A stretch of DNA of 50,839 nt from Nevskia sp. (GTDB lineage: Bacteria > Pseudomonadota > Gammaproteobacteria > Nevskiales > Nevskiaceae). The stretch spans positions 1 to 50,839 of the forward strand of contig JARLJS010000220.1 of assembly GCA_031291075.1 (NCBI GenBank), given 5' to 3'. Shown here piece by piece: positions 17,763-26,679 of the stretch; the stretch's first letter is position 1, and each line of letters begins with the position of its first letter. Position numbers and translations under genes: made by a program. The notes under the pieces are model-generated. The model was given only the letters and a program-made list of their open reading frames with translations, searched no databases and was not told where the DNA came from.

Positions 17763-18299
17763 ATGGCCGGTTGTTGCGGTTCGATCCGACCACCCACGCC
17801 GCCCACACGCTCATGCAGGGATTGCATGTCGCCAACGGAGTGGCGGTCGGTCCCGACGACGCCTACGTGCTCGTCTCCGAAACCCTGCAGTACCGGGTAA
17901 TGCGGTACTGGCTCAAAGGCGACAAGGCCGGCACGAGCGAGCCCTTCATCGAGAACCTGCCCGGCTTTCCCGACAACATCAGCTACAACGGCCGCGACGG
18001 TTTCTGGCTGGCCTTGTTCGCGCCCCCGCGACCCGGCCTTGGATATGGCGCTGTCGCATCCTTGGCTGCTCAAGCTCGTCTACCGCATCCCGGAGGCATT
18101 GCGGCCGAAGCCCAAGAAGCACGCCTGGGTACTGAAACTCGACCTGAACGGGAAAGTCGTCGCCAATCTGCAGTACAAAGGCGACGGCGTGTACGCGCCG
18201 ATCACCAGCGTGCGCGAGATCGGGAAGAACCTATACTTCGGAAGCATCGAGTATCCGGCGATCGGGCTAATGCCAATTCCCGCCACGGCTGGTCGATAG
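17757..18299 (+). pseudogene. SMP-30 / strictosidine-synthase-like lactonase, 5'-truncated and frameshifted
   Basis: The C-terminal half of a six-bladed propeller hydrolase: [60 protein letters not shown] and [20 protein letters not shown], then a one-base frameshift at about 18028-18032, after which homology continues as [20 protein letters not shown] and [20 protein letters not shown]. This matches the adipocyte plasma membrane-associated protein / strictosidine synthase group. The N-terminal half is gone; the start abuts the dehydrogenase fragment on the other strand. Two independent lesions show it is dead. Confidence 0.75.
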
Positions 18300-18821
18300 G
18301 GCCTTTTGTTTTTCGCGCAAAAAGTCCCGGTAACGGCCCGCCCATTTTATGCGGGGTCCGGAGGCACGTGCCTCGTAACGTATTGACATCGTGAAAGTTG
18401 CTGCCTACCGTTCTGGCAGCCTATTGCGCCGATTTCACCTCTAGGGACACATCGACAATCGGCACTAAAAAGTGGACATCCAGCCGACTGTGGCCAGGCG
18501 AGATGCTAAGGGACTTACACATTTTCTTTCACAGTCAGACATGTCGCATGTGTTTATTGCGTCATTTCAATAACTTATAATATATACAGCGGACTCAAAA
18601 TCCGCCGAGGCAGCCTCCAGAGGCGCGGCGGCGCAGGTAGATATTGGTAACTACCTAGACTTTGAGACTCATCACCGGCGAAGCGGCCTTTACGGCCTAT
18701 TGACAGGGTGCCCGAAGGCGCGCATGTTGCCTCATATCTTGCCTCACAATACTAGACTTGCCCCAGACCATATCGTCTATGTGTTTGTTTTTATTGCGCT
18801 CACATGAATGGCCCTTGACTC
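18300..18821. other. Gene-free, AT-richer stretch containing the right tRNA-Leu direct repeat
   Basis: No credible gene is seen. Composition drops well below the surroundings (for example AATAACTTATAATATATACA just before the repeat). A repeated TTGCCTCATA / TTGCCTCACA pair lies at about 18724-18748, the kind of short direct repeat sometimes found near recombinase arm sites. The upstream region of the Fic gene occupies the last part; no strong promoter was identified. Confidence 0.5.
18587..18607 (+). repeat. tRNA-Leu anticodon-arm direct repeat, right copy (possible att core)
   Basis: An exact 21-bp copy of 1480-1500 (CAGCGGACTCAAAATCCGCC plus G). The flanks differ from the left copy: AT-rich upstream, and downstream there is no T arm or acceptor strand, so this is not a tRNA gene. 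An isolated anticodon-arm core in AT-rich DNA is what the element-side or far-side att site of a tRNA-targeting integrative element looks like. Confidence 0.6.
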
Positions 18822-20099
18822 ATGCCCGACATTGATCGGCACATACTTAACTACTTCGCCAGACACCCTAACAAAGGTGCCGGCGACGTACCGGCCCTTG
18901 ACGGCCGGAAAATACCACGACAGACCCTATCGCGACGGCTGACTGCGCTCGCCGAAAAAGGGGAATTGATTCGGGTCGGAGAGGGCGCCGGAACTCGCTA
19001 TCTGAGGGGGGATCTGGACGCCTATCTGCGCATCCCAGCAGTCCAACGCCCGCCGGTCGCGTACATCCCGGAACGGGGTGGGCGGAACCTTCCAAGATTT
19101 ACTCGCGCGCACCTGGAAGCACTAACCCGGTCGGCCGGGCCACATGGTGCAACTGCTGAAGATACTGCCCGTGACGTGCGCGAGCGTCTGCTGACCGAAC
19201 TCTCTTATGCCTCATCCAATCTGGAGGGCAATACTTACGATCTCCTCCAGACCGAGGCGTTGATCAAGTATGGACAGGTCGCCAAGGGCAAGACGGCCCT
19301 TGAAGCGAAAATGATCCTGAACCATCGCGACGCCATCCGCTATTTGCTGGACAACATCGCTACGTTGGCAATTGACTGGATTACCCTGCGGGATCTACAG
19401 GCGCTGCTGTCCGATGGATTGCTTGATGATCCCGCGGACTCCGGACGCATCCGACGGCGAATGGTGGCAATCAGTCAGTCCAGTTACCGCCCGTTGGACA
19501 ACGAATTCCAGCTCAGGGAGGCTATTGAAACGCTCCTAGCGGCCGTCAACGATGAGCAAAACCCCTTCAATCGGTCGCTGATGCTGATGACCGGAGTGGC
19601 GTATGTACAAGCGTTCGCCGACTGCAACAAACGCACCGGTCGGGTGATTGCCAATCTTCCTCTACTTCTGGCGTCACTTCCGCCGCTATCGTTCATCAGC
19701 GTTGACAAGGAAGTGTACACGCGCGGGCTTCTTGCCTATTACGAACTTGGCAACGGCAATCCGATCGCAAAGGCCTATGCGGATGCGTATCCCGCAAGCG
19801 CCGACGCCTACCGAACGGGCGCGCATCACAGGCCGAAGTCGGCCGAACAGCTTGCGGTGGAATTGCGCTACCAGGGCTTCGTACGCGAGCGGCTAAGAGA
19901 CATCATCCTCGGCACACTAGATGCGGGAGCTGCGCTACCAGATTCCATCCCGGCGGAAGAACGGGGAGTGGTAGCAGAGATGATCCGAGTCCAGATGGAA
20001 AGCCTGCACCCTGGCCGGGCAGCGCCCTTGGGAGTGACATCGGAAAATATTGAGGCATATCTGGCGCGAAATGCACATCATGGCGCCGAGCGCGCGTGA
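18822..20099 (+). CDS. Fic-domain protein with substituted catalytic His
   Basis: 425 aa. The N-terminal 70 residues form a winged-helix-like region (RQTLSRRLTALAEKGELIRV). The Fic core follows: an inhibitory-type motif SSNLEGN (residues about 132-138, matching [S/T]xxxE[G/N]) precedes the core motif AYVQAFADCNKRTGRVIANL (about 261-280). The canonical motif is HPFx[D/E]GNGRxxR; here the His is Gln, Pro is Ala and the first Gly is Cys, while Asn, Lys-Arg and the distal Arg remain. Fic enzymes usually AMPylate Ser, Thr or Tyr; loss of the general base suggests altered chemistry or a regulatory role. Codon use and GC are lower than in the neighbouring operons. No clear ribosome-binding site precedes ATG 18822. 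Confidence 0.8.
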   Translation: MPDIDRHILNYFARHPNKGAGDVPALDGRKIPRQTLSRRLTALAEKGELIRVGEGAGTRYLRGDLDAYLRIPAVQRPPVAYIPERGGRNLPRFTRAHLEALTRSAGPHGATAEDTARDVRERLLTELSYASSNLEGNTYDLLQTEALIKYGQVAKGKTALEAKMILNHRDAIRYLLDNIATLAIDWITLRDLQALLSDGLLDDPADSGRIRRRMVAISQSSYRPLDNEFQLREAIETLLAAVNDEQNPFNRSLMLMTGVAYVQAFADCNKRTGRVIANLPLLLASLPPLSFISVDKEVYTRGLLAYYELGNGNPIAKAYADAYPASADAYRTGAHHRPKSAEQLAVELRYQGFVRERLRDIILGTLDAGAALPDSIPAEERGVVAEMIRVQMESLHPGRAAPLGVTSENIEAYLARNAHHGAERA

Positions 20100-20218
20100 C
20101 ACAACTCCAGATTTCATTTAAGACTGGTGTGCTGGAAATGCACTGTGCCTATGCGCTCGGCGCTAGCGGCATGTTCAGCGACGGCGAGATTCGGGAACTG
20201 CTGATCAAGGGCCTGTGA
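20096..20218 (+). CDS. Small overlapping ORF downstream of fic (40 aa), unknown
   Basis: GTG at 20096 overlaps the fic stop codon (GTGA) and opens 40 codons ending MFSDGEIRELLIKGL before TGA. The arrangement fits translational coupling. The peptide has a helical, charged C-terminus, but no family is recognised and no independent ribosome-binding site is visible. It could be a genuine small partner of the Fic protein or the tail of a decayed gene. Confidence 0.3.
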   Translation: MTQLQISFKTGVLEMHCAYALGASGMFSDGEIRELLIKGL

Positions 20219-20225
20219 TGTCGGG

Positions 20226-21152
20226 CTATGGCAGTGTTTCCTCCGCGAGTGGAACCACGTCGTGGAAGTGCGTCAGATCGAGGACGATTTCGCCAGTCGG
20301 CAGCTCGTCGATGACATTGACGAACTGGTGGTCGAACTTCACCGCATCCGGTGCGTAACTCTGTCGGGCGGTTACCGAGGACGAGATCGATTCGTCGTAG
20401 CCTCTGACGGAAACCATGAGCATGCTGCCTTCATCGGCCAGCGTGCGCGGGGTCATGCCCTGGATCGGGCTGCGATCGTCGATGAAGTGGATCAGGGTCC
20501 AGGACAGCCCCAGGATCGGGGCTTCGCTGCGCTCCAGCTGGAGGTCGATAAAGCGCCGCATGACATGTCCTTCCGGGGTGATCTGACGGCGGATCAGTGT
20601 CATGCGCGCCGCGGCATCCGCGATCGCCTGATGGCGCTCGTTGACCACCCGCACCATCAGGGCACGGTTTCCCTCGAACGGGCAAGTCACGACGTTGCGG
20701 CTGAACAGAAGTCGCGCGCGCGGCCGCGAGAAGCGCACGAACACCAGGCCGGTGATCACGGCCATGGTCATCATCCCCGTGATGATTTCGGTGGAGGCGA
20801 CGATGTGACCGTAGAGACTGGCCGGGCTCATCACGCCGTAGCCGACGGTCGCCAGCGTTTCGATGCTGAAGAAAAAGCGGTCCATGAACACACCGGGGCG
20901 CGCGTTGAGAATGCAGTCCGGGACGGCGTAATAGGCGAGGGCAAAGCACAGGTTTTCGAGCAGGTAGAAGGAAACCGCCACGGCGATGAACGCCGGCCAC
21001 GAGATGGTGAGAACCGCATAGTAGGGATCGCGCAGGCTGAAGCGGCTTGCCCCCAGCTTGATGCCCTCGAACTCGCCGATACGGACATGCACGCCGTTGC
21101 GCCGCAGCGATGCTGCGACGGCTGATCTGCCGTTGGTCTGCTTGCTGGTCAT
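20226..21152 (-). CDS. Inward-rectifier K+ channel (KirBac-type)
   Basis: 308 aa. A slide-helix region (GASRFSLRDPYYAVLTISWP) leads into TM1 (FIAVAVSFYLLENLCFALAY), a pore helix and the K+ selectivity filter ATVGYGVM, then TM2 (TGMMTMAVITGLVFVRFSRP). The C-terminal 170 residues form the immunoglobulin-like cytoplasmic assembly domain (ALMVRVVNERHQAIADAAAR, LTHFHDVVPLAEETLP). Two membrane segments, filter and C-terminal domain in this order define the prokaryotic Kir family. It acts as a tetramer in the inner membrane. It stands alone on the minus strand, convergent with fic and divergent from the YqcC-like gene. Confidence 0.9.
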   Translation of the reverse strand: MTSKQTNGRSAVAASLRRNGVHVRIGEFEGIKLGASRFSLRDPYYAVLTISWPAFIAVAVSFYLLENLCFALAYYAVPDCILNARPGVFMDRFFFSIETLATVGYGVMSPASLYGHIVASTEIITGMMTMAVITGLVFVRFSRPRARLLFSRNVVTCPFEGNRALMVRVVNERHQAIADAAARMTLIRRQITPEGHVMRRFIDLQLERSEAPILGLSWTLIHFIDDRSPIQGMTPRTLADEGSMLMVSVRGYDESISSSVTARQSYAPDAVKFDHQFVNVIDELPTGEIVLDLTHFHDVVPLAEETLP

Positions 21153-21317
21153 TGCTCGCCGTCGTTGCCCGTGGAATCCGTCTGCAATCCGCCCGGGATC
21201 ATACCGCCTGGGCTGCTTTGAGCGGCAGTGCGGCCCGACGGCGACCTCCCCTTTTGAATATCATTACGCCCAGAAACCCTGCACATTCTCTTGAGCGCGG
21301 CGCACCGGAACTTGACT

Positions 21318-21995
21318 ATGGCCACTGATCCCCAGGACATCAGCCAGGCGGCGCAATTGGAACAGCAGGCGGATGCCGCGTCCTCAAGGGACCTAGCCAC
21401 TGCCCTCTATCAGCAAGCGCAGAGGCTGCTGATGCCGCCCGGGGTCCTGTGGTCGGACCGTGCGGAGTATGAGGCACGCATGCTCGCCTTCAACCGCGTG
21501 CAGGAGAAATTGTATGGCGTGGCGGATCGTTTCAAGCCGGCTCCCGCCGCAGACGTGTCCAGTCCTGTCAAACGAGCCGGGTCCCCGGCACCGGCGGAGC
21601 CCATCGACGCAGCGCCTTCCGGTGCCGCCTCCCCGCCTGGCATCTCCGCTACACAGCGGAACCATTTGGCCGCAATCAGCCGCAAGCTCGACGAGGTAGA
21701 GGCAGAGATGAAGCGGATCGGATTTTGGAGCGCCGATCCGCCCGACCTGCAAAGTCAAATTGCTCATGGGCAGATAAAGTCGTACCTGGACGCGCCCAGC
21801 TTCGAGCTATGGCTGCAACAAGTCTTTCTCCCCAACGCCCGTAAGGCTGTCGCCGAAGCCGATCTGCCGAGTCAGAGCCAGGTCGGGATGATGGCGATGC
21901 GCCAATATGACTATCACTCCTGCGTCCCGGAGGCCCAGGACCTTACAACCCTGCTTGGCGAGTTTGACGATTTGGTCGTGAGTTATGCCGGATGA
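21318..21995 (+). CDS. YqcC-like (DUF446) protein with N-terminal extension
   Basis: 225 aa. The C-terminal 110 residues match the YqcC family: AAISRKLDEVEAEMKRIGFW, SFELWLQQVFLPNARKAVAE and a final helix DLTTLLGEFDDLV. Family members are small helical proteins of unknown function; in enterobacteria the gene precedes the pseudouridine synthase truC, which is not seen here. The first 110 residues are an Ala/Gln-rich helix (DISQAAQLEQQADAASSRDL) and a Pro/Ala-rich linker, unlike the 100-residue standard form. ATG at 21318 has GGAA eight bases before it; the frame is open further upstream. Confidence 0.65.
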   Translation: MATDPQDISQAAQLEQQADAASSRDLATALYQQAQRLLMPPGVLWSDRAEYEARMLAFNRVQEKLYGVADRFKPAPAADVSSPVKRAGSPAPAEPIDAAPSGAASPPGISATQRNHLAAISRKLDEVEAEMKRIGFWSADPPDLQSQIAHGQIKSYLDAPSFELWLQQVFLPNARKAVAEADLPSQSQVGMMAMRQYDYHSCVPEAQDLTTLLGEFDDLVVSYAG

Positions 21996-22078
21996 AGGCA
22001 ACGTGGGATTACGAACATGGCGAACCGGAGCGCGCCCGATCTCTGGCTTCGGAGCTCAGCAGAAAGGTCGCCCAACAA

Positions 22079-23362
22079 CTATTGCTTGTAACCCGGAGGC
22101 GCGGAGAACTCCGCCGCCGCTCCCAGCTCCTTCTCGATCTCCAGCAGCCGGTTGTACTTGGCGATTCGCTCGCTCCGGCACATCGACCCGGTCTTGATCT
22201 GCCCGCCGCCCATCGCCACCGCGAAATCGGCGATGAAGCTGTCTTCCGTCTCGCCGGACCTATGGGAAATCACGTAGCCCCAGCCGGCCTTTCGGCAGAG
22301 CTCGATGGCGGCGATGGTTTCCGTGACGGTGCCGATCTGGTTGAGCTTGATCAAGGCCGCGTTGCAGGATTTCTCCGCGACGGCGCGGGCGATGAAGCGT
22401 GTGTTCGTCACCAGGTTGTCGTCGCCGACGATCTGGATGCGGTTGCCGAGCCTGGCGGTCTGCGCCTGGAAGCCGGCCCAGTCGTTTTCGTCCAGCCCGT
22501 CCTCGATCGAAATAATCGGATACTTCGCGATCCAGCCTTCGAACAGCGCCGTCATTTCCTCGCTGGTCTTGTCGCCCTGGCCGCTGCGGCTGAGCCGGTA
22601 ACGCCCGTCCGCATGGAACGAACTGGCGGCCGCATCGAGCGCCAGCGCAATGTCCTTGCCGGGTTCGTAACCGGCGGCGCCGATGGCCTCGACGATAAGC
22701 TCGCAGGCTTCGTCGTTGCTCTTGAGCTGCGGCGCAAACCCGCCCTCGTCGCCGACACTGGTCGCGCAGCCGCGGGCATGCAGGATGCGCTTGAGCGCCT
22801 GGAAGGTCTCGGCCGCATACCGCACGGCTTCCGCGAAGGTCGGCGCGCCGCGCGGCACGATCATGAACTCCTGGAAGTCCAGGCTGCTGTCGGCGTGCTT
22901 GCCGCCGTTGACGACGTTGACCATGGGCACCGGCAGCTGCCGCGCCCCGATGCCGCCCAGGTAGGCGTAGAGCGGCAGCCCGCAAGTCTGTGCCGCGGCG
23001 CGCGCCACCGCCTGCGACACGCCCAGGATGGCGTTGGCCCCCAGCCGGGCTTTGTTCGGCGTGCCGTCGAGGTCGATCATCAAGCGGTCGATCGCGGCCT
23101 GGTCGCGGGGATCGGCGCCGCGCAGGGCCGGTGCAATGGTTTTGCCGACGTTGGCGATGGCCTTGAGCACGCCTTTGCCGCCGTAGCGTGCGGCGTCGCC
23201 GTCGCGCAATTCCACCGCCTCGTTTTCACCGGTGGACGCGCCCGACGGCACCGACGCGGAGGCGCGGACACCGCTATCGAGCGTGACGGTCACCCGTAAC
23301 GTCGGCGTACCGCGGGAGTCGAGGATCTCGATGGCGTCGAGCGAGCGGATAGCGTTGTTCAT
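22079..23362 (-). CDS. eno: Enolase (phosphopyruvate hydratase), fluoride-operon copy
   Basis: 427 aa, full length. It interconverts 2-phosphoglycerate and phosphoenolpyruvate. Conserved elements: [54 protein letters not shown] (acid/base Glu), the metal ligands in [12 protein letters not shown] and GDDNLVTN, the catalytic Lys in [13 protein letters not shown], and the [20 protein letters not shown] signature. AGGAG stands nine bases before ATG 23362. It is the second gene of an operon with DUF190 (36-nt gap), whose leader is a fluoride riboswitch. Enolase is a main target of fluoride toxicity, so induction here would replace inhibited activity. The genome probably has another, housekeeping eno; the window cannot show this. 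Confidence 0.95.
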   Translation of the reverse strand: MNNAIRSLDAIEILDSRGTPTLRVTVTLDSGVRASASVPSGASTGENEAVELRDGDAARYGGKGVLKAIANVGKTIAPALRGADPRDQAAIDRLMIDLDGTPNKARLGANAILGVSQAVARAAAQTCGLPLYAYLGGIGARQLPVPMVNVVNGGKHADSSLDFQEFMIVPRGAPTFAEAVRYAAETFQALKRILHARGCATSVGDEGGFAPQLKSNDEACELIVEAIGAAGYEPGKDIALALDAAASSFHADGRYRLSRSGQGDKTSEEMTALFEGWIAKYPIISIEDGLDENDWAGFQAQTARLGNRIQIVGDDNLVTNTRFIARAVAEKSCNAALIKLNQIGTVTETIAAIELCRKAGWGYVISHRSGETEDSFIADFAVAMGGGQIKTGSMCRSERIAKYNRLLEIEKELGAAAEFSAPPGYKQ

Positions 23363-23398
23363 GATGCGGGTCTCCTATGGTGAATAGCGGCAGGGAAC

Positions 23399-23791
23399 CT
23401 AGAACATCGGCGGCAGGCCGCGCGCCCATTCTTCCTTGGGCGCGCCTGCCACTCCGTAAAGGGTGGGGCCTAAAACGTAGAAAACGGACAGTTCGGCGCC
23501 CTCCACGGCATCGAGCAGGCGGTAGGCTTCGTCCTGCAAGCAGACGAAGCGGACCTCCACCGGCATATCGCCGGACAGCTCGAAGAAATGCTCCTCGTGC
23601 AAAATGCCGTGCCGGCCGAACCCGGCAATGCCGCGGTAGGCCGAGCCACCGTGGATTCCCAGCTTCCTGGCTTCCAGCAGCAGCCAGTCGTAAAGCGGCT
23701 TGCCCTGGTAGCGCCGGTTTTCGTGCACGACGAAACGAAGGAACACACCGTGGATGCTATGAGCCTTCCAGTCGCGCTGCGGCTGCGTCAT
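23399..23791 (-). CDS. DUF190 protein (PII-like), fluoride-operon member
   Basis: 130 aa, PII-like ferredoxin fold of the DUF190 family: LRFVVHENRRYQGKPLYDWL, LLEARKLGIHGGSAYRGIAG, FGRHGILHEEHFFELSGDMP and a C-terminal strand pair. DUF190 genes are often next to, or fused with, the fluoride channel gene crcB, but their role is unknown; a trimeric ligand-binding regulator is the usual guess. The frame is open upstream, but ATG at 23791 has GGGAG eight bases before it and begins the homology; the upstream stretch is the riboswitch leader. It is the first gene of the DUF190-eno operon. No crcB or eriC-F gene is present in the window. Confidence 0.85.
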   Translation of the reverse strand: MTQPQRDWKAHSIHGVFLRFVVHENRRYQGKPLYDWLLLEARKLGIHGGSAYRGIAGFGRHGILHEEHFFELSGDMPVEVRFVCLQDEAYRLLDAVEGAELSVFYVLGPTLYGVAGAPKEEWARGLPPMF

Positions 23792-23945
23792 GGTGATTTC
23801 TCCCGCCAGGATTGGATCGAAGCTTGATCGGATGGGGATTGCCCCCCTTCCGTCATAGTGCTCTGGGACGGCGCTGCGGGCTACAGGAAGTGATTGCATT
23901 GCCCACAACACTTGTTGCTGCGGCAAGTCGGTGCGCCACCGCCAC

Positions 23946-23992
23946 GGTAGGAGCCATCAGCCTGTGGGCGGTTCGAGGGGGACTCCATCCCC
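23946..23992 (-). ncRNA. Fluoride riboswitch (crcB motif)
   Basis: On the minus strand, from 23992, the RNA opens GGGGAUGGAGUCCCC (P1 closing stem GGGG/CCCC with loop AUGGAGU), continues UCGAACCGCC, a short hairpin GCC-CACA-GGC, and then UGAUGGCUCCUACC. This reproduces the crcB aptamer consensus, including the invariant GAUGG, the AACC joint and the UGAUGGCUCCUAC strand; GGAG in the loop can pair with CUCC to form the pseudoknot. It lies 155 nt upstream of the DUF190 start, in the transcript of the DUF190-eno operon. Aptamers of this class bind F- through Mg2+ ions and usually switch expression on. The expression platform was not resolved. Confidence 0.9.
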
Positions 23993-24221
23993 GCTATTCG
24001 TAGAGGCTAGACATACTGGCCTGGGTATGCAAGAGGCAAGCGCGGCCCTGTGCCGCTTTGGTGCCACAACGCTATGGCAACCCCGAACCGGGCGCCGATC
24101 GACGGTGGCTCCGGCTCCAGCGGCCGATGGATGGCGAGTATAGTTGCGTGACGTGGCTGGCCTCCGCGCGGCGAGGCGGCACGCAGCGCCTTGCAGTGTC
24201 CTATTTACAGAGGGGAATAAC

Positions 24222-26675
24222 ATGGCCGTGGTCCCATCGGACATTGCCCTTTCGGCGCAGGGCCTTCGCGAGTCCATCTTGCGGCACGCGCGGTACTCTC
24301 TCGCGCAGCCATGGGAAAGCCTGTCGACGCGCCAGATCTTCGAGTGTGTGAGCCTGGCCGTGCGCGACGTTCTGGTCGACCGTTTGTTCGACACCGAGCA
24401 ACGCCGGCGGCAGAGCGACGCAAAATGCCTTTACTACCTTTCAATCGAGTATCTTCCCGGGAGGTCTCTCGCCAATAACCTGATCAACCTGGGCTTATAC
24501 GATCCCTGCCGGGAGGCGCTCGCGCAGATGGGCATGGATCTGGAGGCCGTGGAGGCGAGCGAGCGCGATGCCGCGCTCGGCAACGGCGGCTTGGGACGGC
24601 TGGCGTCCTGCTTCCTGGACTCGCTGGCGACGCTCGGCATGCCGGGATATGGCTACGGCATCAACTACGAGTACGGCCTGTTCCGGCAGGAGATCGACCA
24701 TGGCGACCAGAAGGAGAAGCCGGACAACTGGCTCGCCGTACGGTCTCCCTGGCAGATCGAGCGGCCGGACGAGGCCTGCTACGTTCCGGTCTATGGCCGG
24801 ATCGAGCATGGCGTGGACCGGCCGGGCAACTACAACCCCATGTGGCTGGACTGGCGGCTCCTGGTCGGTGTTCCCTACGACGTCCTCGTCGTCGGCTACG
24901 GCGGACGGACCGTGAACCGCCTGCGGCTCTTCTCCGCACGGGCGTCGTCGGACTTCGACATGCAGATCTTCCACGAAGGCGACTACATGATGGCGGTGCA
25001 GCAGAAAATCGCCTCCGAAACGGTCTCGAAAGTACTGTACCCGTCGGACGCCGTACGGCCGGGCCAGGAACTGCGTCTCGTTCAGGAGTATTTCCTCGTC
25101 GCCTGCACCCTGCGCGACATCATTCGCCGCTACGAAGCGGAACACACAGGCTTTGACGCGTTCCCGGCGAAAGTCGCCATCCACCTGAACGATACCCACC
25201 CCACCCTGGCCGTTGCCGAGCTGATGCGGATCCTCGTCGACGAACGCGACCTGCCGTGGGACAAGGCCTGGCAGATCACCCAGGCGAGCATGGGGTACAC
25301 CAACCATACCCTGTTGCCGGAGGCCCTGGAGAAATGGCCGGTCGATCTGCTGGAGCACGTCCTGCCGCGTCACCTGCAGATCATCTACGAAATCAATCGC
25401 CGGTTCCTGGAGTACGTGGCCTCGGTGCGGCCGGGCGACCATGAGTGCCTGCGGCGCATGTCGCTCATCGAAGAAGGAGCACCGAAACAGGTGCGCATGG
25501 CCCACCTGGCCTTTGTCGGCAGCCATTCCGTCAACGGCGTCTCCGCCCTTCACAGCAAACTGGTGCAGACCACCTTGGCTCCGGACTTCCATCGGCTCTG
25601 GCCGGAGCGCTTCAACAACAAGACCAACGGCGTCACCCCGCGCCGCTGGCTGCTGCAGGCCAACCCCCTCCTGTCAGGGCTGATCCGCAGGACCATCGGC
25701 GATGGGTGGATCACAGACCTCGACCAGCTCCGCGGCCTGGAGTCCCGGGCCGGCGATCCCGCCTTCCGGGACGAGTTCCTGGCCATCAAGCGGCTCAACA
25801 AGGAGCGGCTGGCGCGCGTGATCGTGGAGACGACCGGGGTGAGCGTCGACCCGGGTTCGCTGTTCGACGTCCAGGTGAAGCGGATCCACGAGTACAAGCG
25901 GCAATTGCTCCACGTCATGCACATCGTGCACGAATACCTGTGCCTGGTGGAAGACGGTATAGCGCCGGTCGCGCCCAGGACCCACGTCTTTGCGGGGAAG
26001 GCGGCGCCCGGTTACCGGGCCGCCAAGCAGATCATCAAGACGATCTGCAGCGTCGGATCGGTCATCAACAACGACCGGCGGGTGGACGGGCAGCTCAAGG
26101 TCGTGTTCGTTCCCGACTACCGCGTGTCCCTGGCGGAGCAGATCATTCCGGGCGCGGACCTGAGCGAGCAGATCTCCGCGGCCGGCACCGAGGCGTCGGG
26201 AACGGGAAACATGAAGTTCGCCATGAACGGCGCGCTGACCATCGGCACGCCCGATGGAGCGAACATCGAACTTCTCGCCGAGGTGGGAACGGACAATATG
26301 TTCATGTTCGGCCTCGCCGCGGACGACATCCGCAGATTGCGCGCCGAGGGCAGCTACCACCCGCAGGATATCTGCGCGCACACCCCCCGGGTGAAACGGA
26401 TCTTCGACGCGTTCGACTCCAACCTGCTGTGCCCGGAAGAACCGGGGCTGCTGCGCTGGATTCACACGTCCATCCTCGATCGCAACGACGTCTATTTTCA
26501 TGTGGCTGACCTTCCGGCCTATCTCGATCTGCAGCAGAGGGTCTCGACGGAGTTCAGCCAGCGCGCATCATGGGCCGCGAAGGCGATCCTGAACGTCGCC
26601 CGGATCGGCCGGTTCTCCAGTGACCGCACGGTCGCGGAGTACGCCCGCGACATCTGGCGGATCAGCCGGGGCTAG
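24222..26675 (+). CDS. glgP: Glycogen/maltodextrin phosphorylase
   Basis: 817 aa, full length for the GT35 family. It releases glucose-1-phosphate from alpha-1,4-glucans. Signatures: the substrate-site GRLASCFLDSLATLGMPGYG, HLNDTHPTLAVAELMRILVD, TNHTLLPEALEKWP, RFNNKTNGVTPRRWLL, KRIHEYKRQLLH, and the pyridoxal-phosphate site EASGTGNMKFAMNGALTIGT with its Lys. The ATG at 24222 is chosen because GAGGGG precedes it by about seven bases and the open frame upstream is non-homologous. It begins a rightward gene series (CNNM protein, phosphatase-kinase sensor, STAS protein) with gaps of 4 nt in each case. Putting glycogen breakdown in one operon with a stress-signalling module suggests energy mobilisation under stress. 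Confidence 0.95.
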   Translation: MAVVPSDIALSAQGLRESILRHARYSLAQPWESLSTRQIFECVSLAVRDVLVDRLFDTEQRRRQSDAKCLYYLSIEYLPGRSLANNLINLGLYDPCREALAQMGMDLEAVEASERDAALGNGGLGRLASCFLDSLATLGMPGYGYGINYEYGLFRQEIDHGDQKEKPDNWLAVRSPWQIERPDEACYVPVYGRIEHGVDRPGNYNPMWLDWRLLVGVPYDVLVVGYGGRTVNRLRLFSARASSDFDMQIFHEGDYMMAVQQKIASETVSKVLYPSDAVRPGQELRLVQEYFLVACTLRDIIRRYEAEHTGFDAFPAKVAIHLNDTHPTLAVAELMRILVDERDLPWDKAWQITQASMGYTNHTLLPEALEKWPVDLLEHVLPRHLQIIYEINRRFLEYVASVRPGDHECLRRMSLIEEGAPKQVRMAHLAFVGSHSVNGVSALHSKLVQTTLAPDFHRLWPERFNNKTNGVTPRRWLLQANPLLSGLIRRTIGDGWITDLDQLRGLESRAGDPAFRDEFLAIKRLNKERLARVIVETTGVSVDPGSLFDVQVKRIHEYKRQLLHVMHIVHEYLCLVEDGIAPVAPRTHVFAGKAAPGYRAAKQIIKTICSVGSVINNDRRVDGQLKVVFVPDYRVSLAEQIIPGADLSEQISAAGTEASGTGNMKFAMNGALTIGTPDGANIELLAEVGTDNMFMFGLAADDIRRLRAEGSYHPQDICAHTPRVKRIFDAFDSNLLCPEEPGLLRWIHTSILDRNDVYFHVADLPAYLDLQQRVSTEFSQRASWAAKAILNVARIGRFSSDRTVAEYARDIWRISRG

Positions 26676-26679
26676 TACC

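Noticed and set aside
21992-22079. Possible gene starting ATG 21992, overlapping the YqcC-like stop codon (starts MKATWDYEHGEPERARSLAS)
   Set aside because: The start context is attractive, but after about 30 codons the frame is antisense to eno with shadow composition. At most a truncated remnant; not enough to call.
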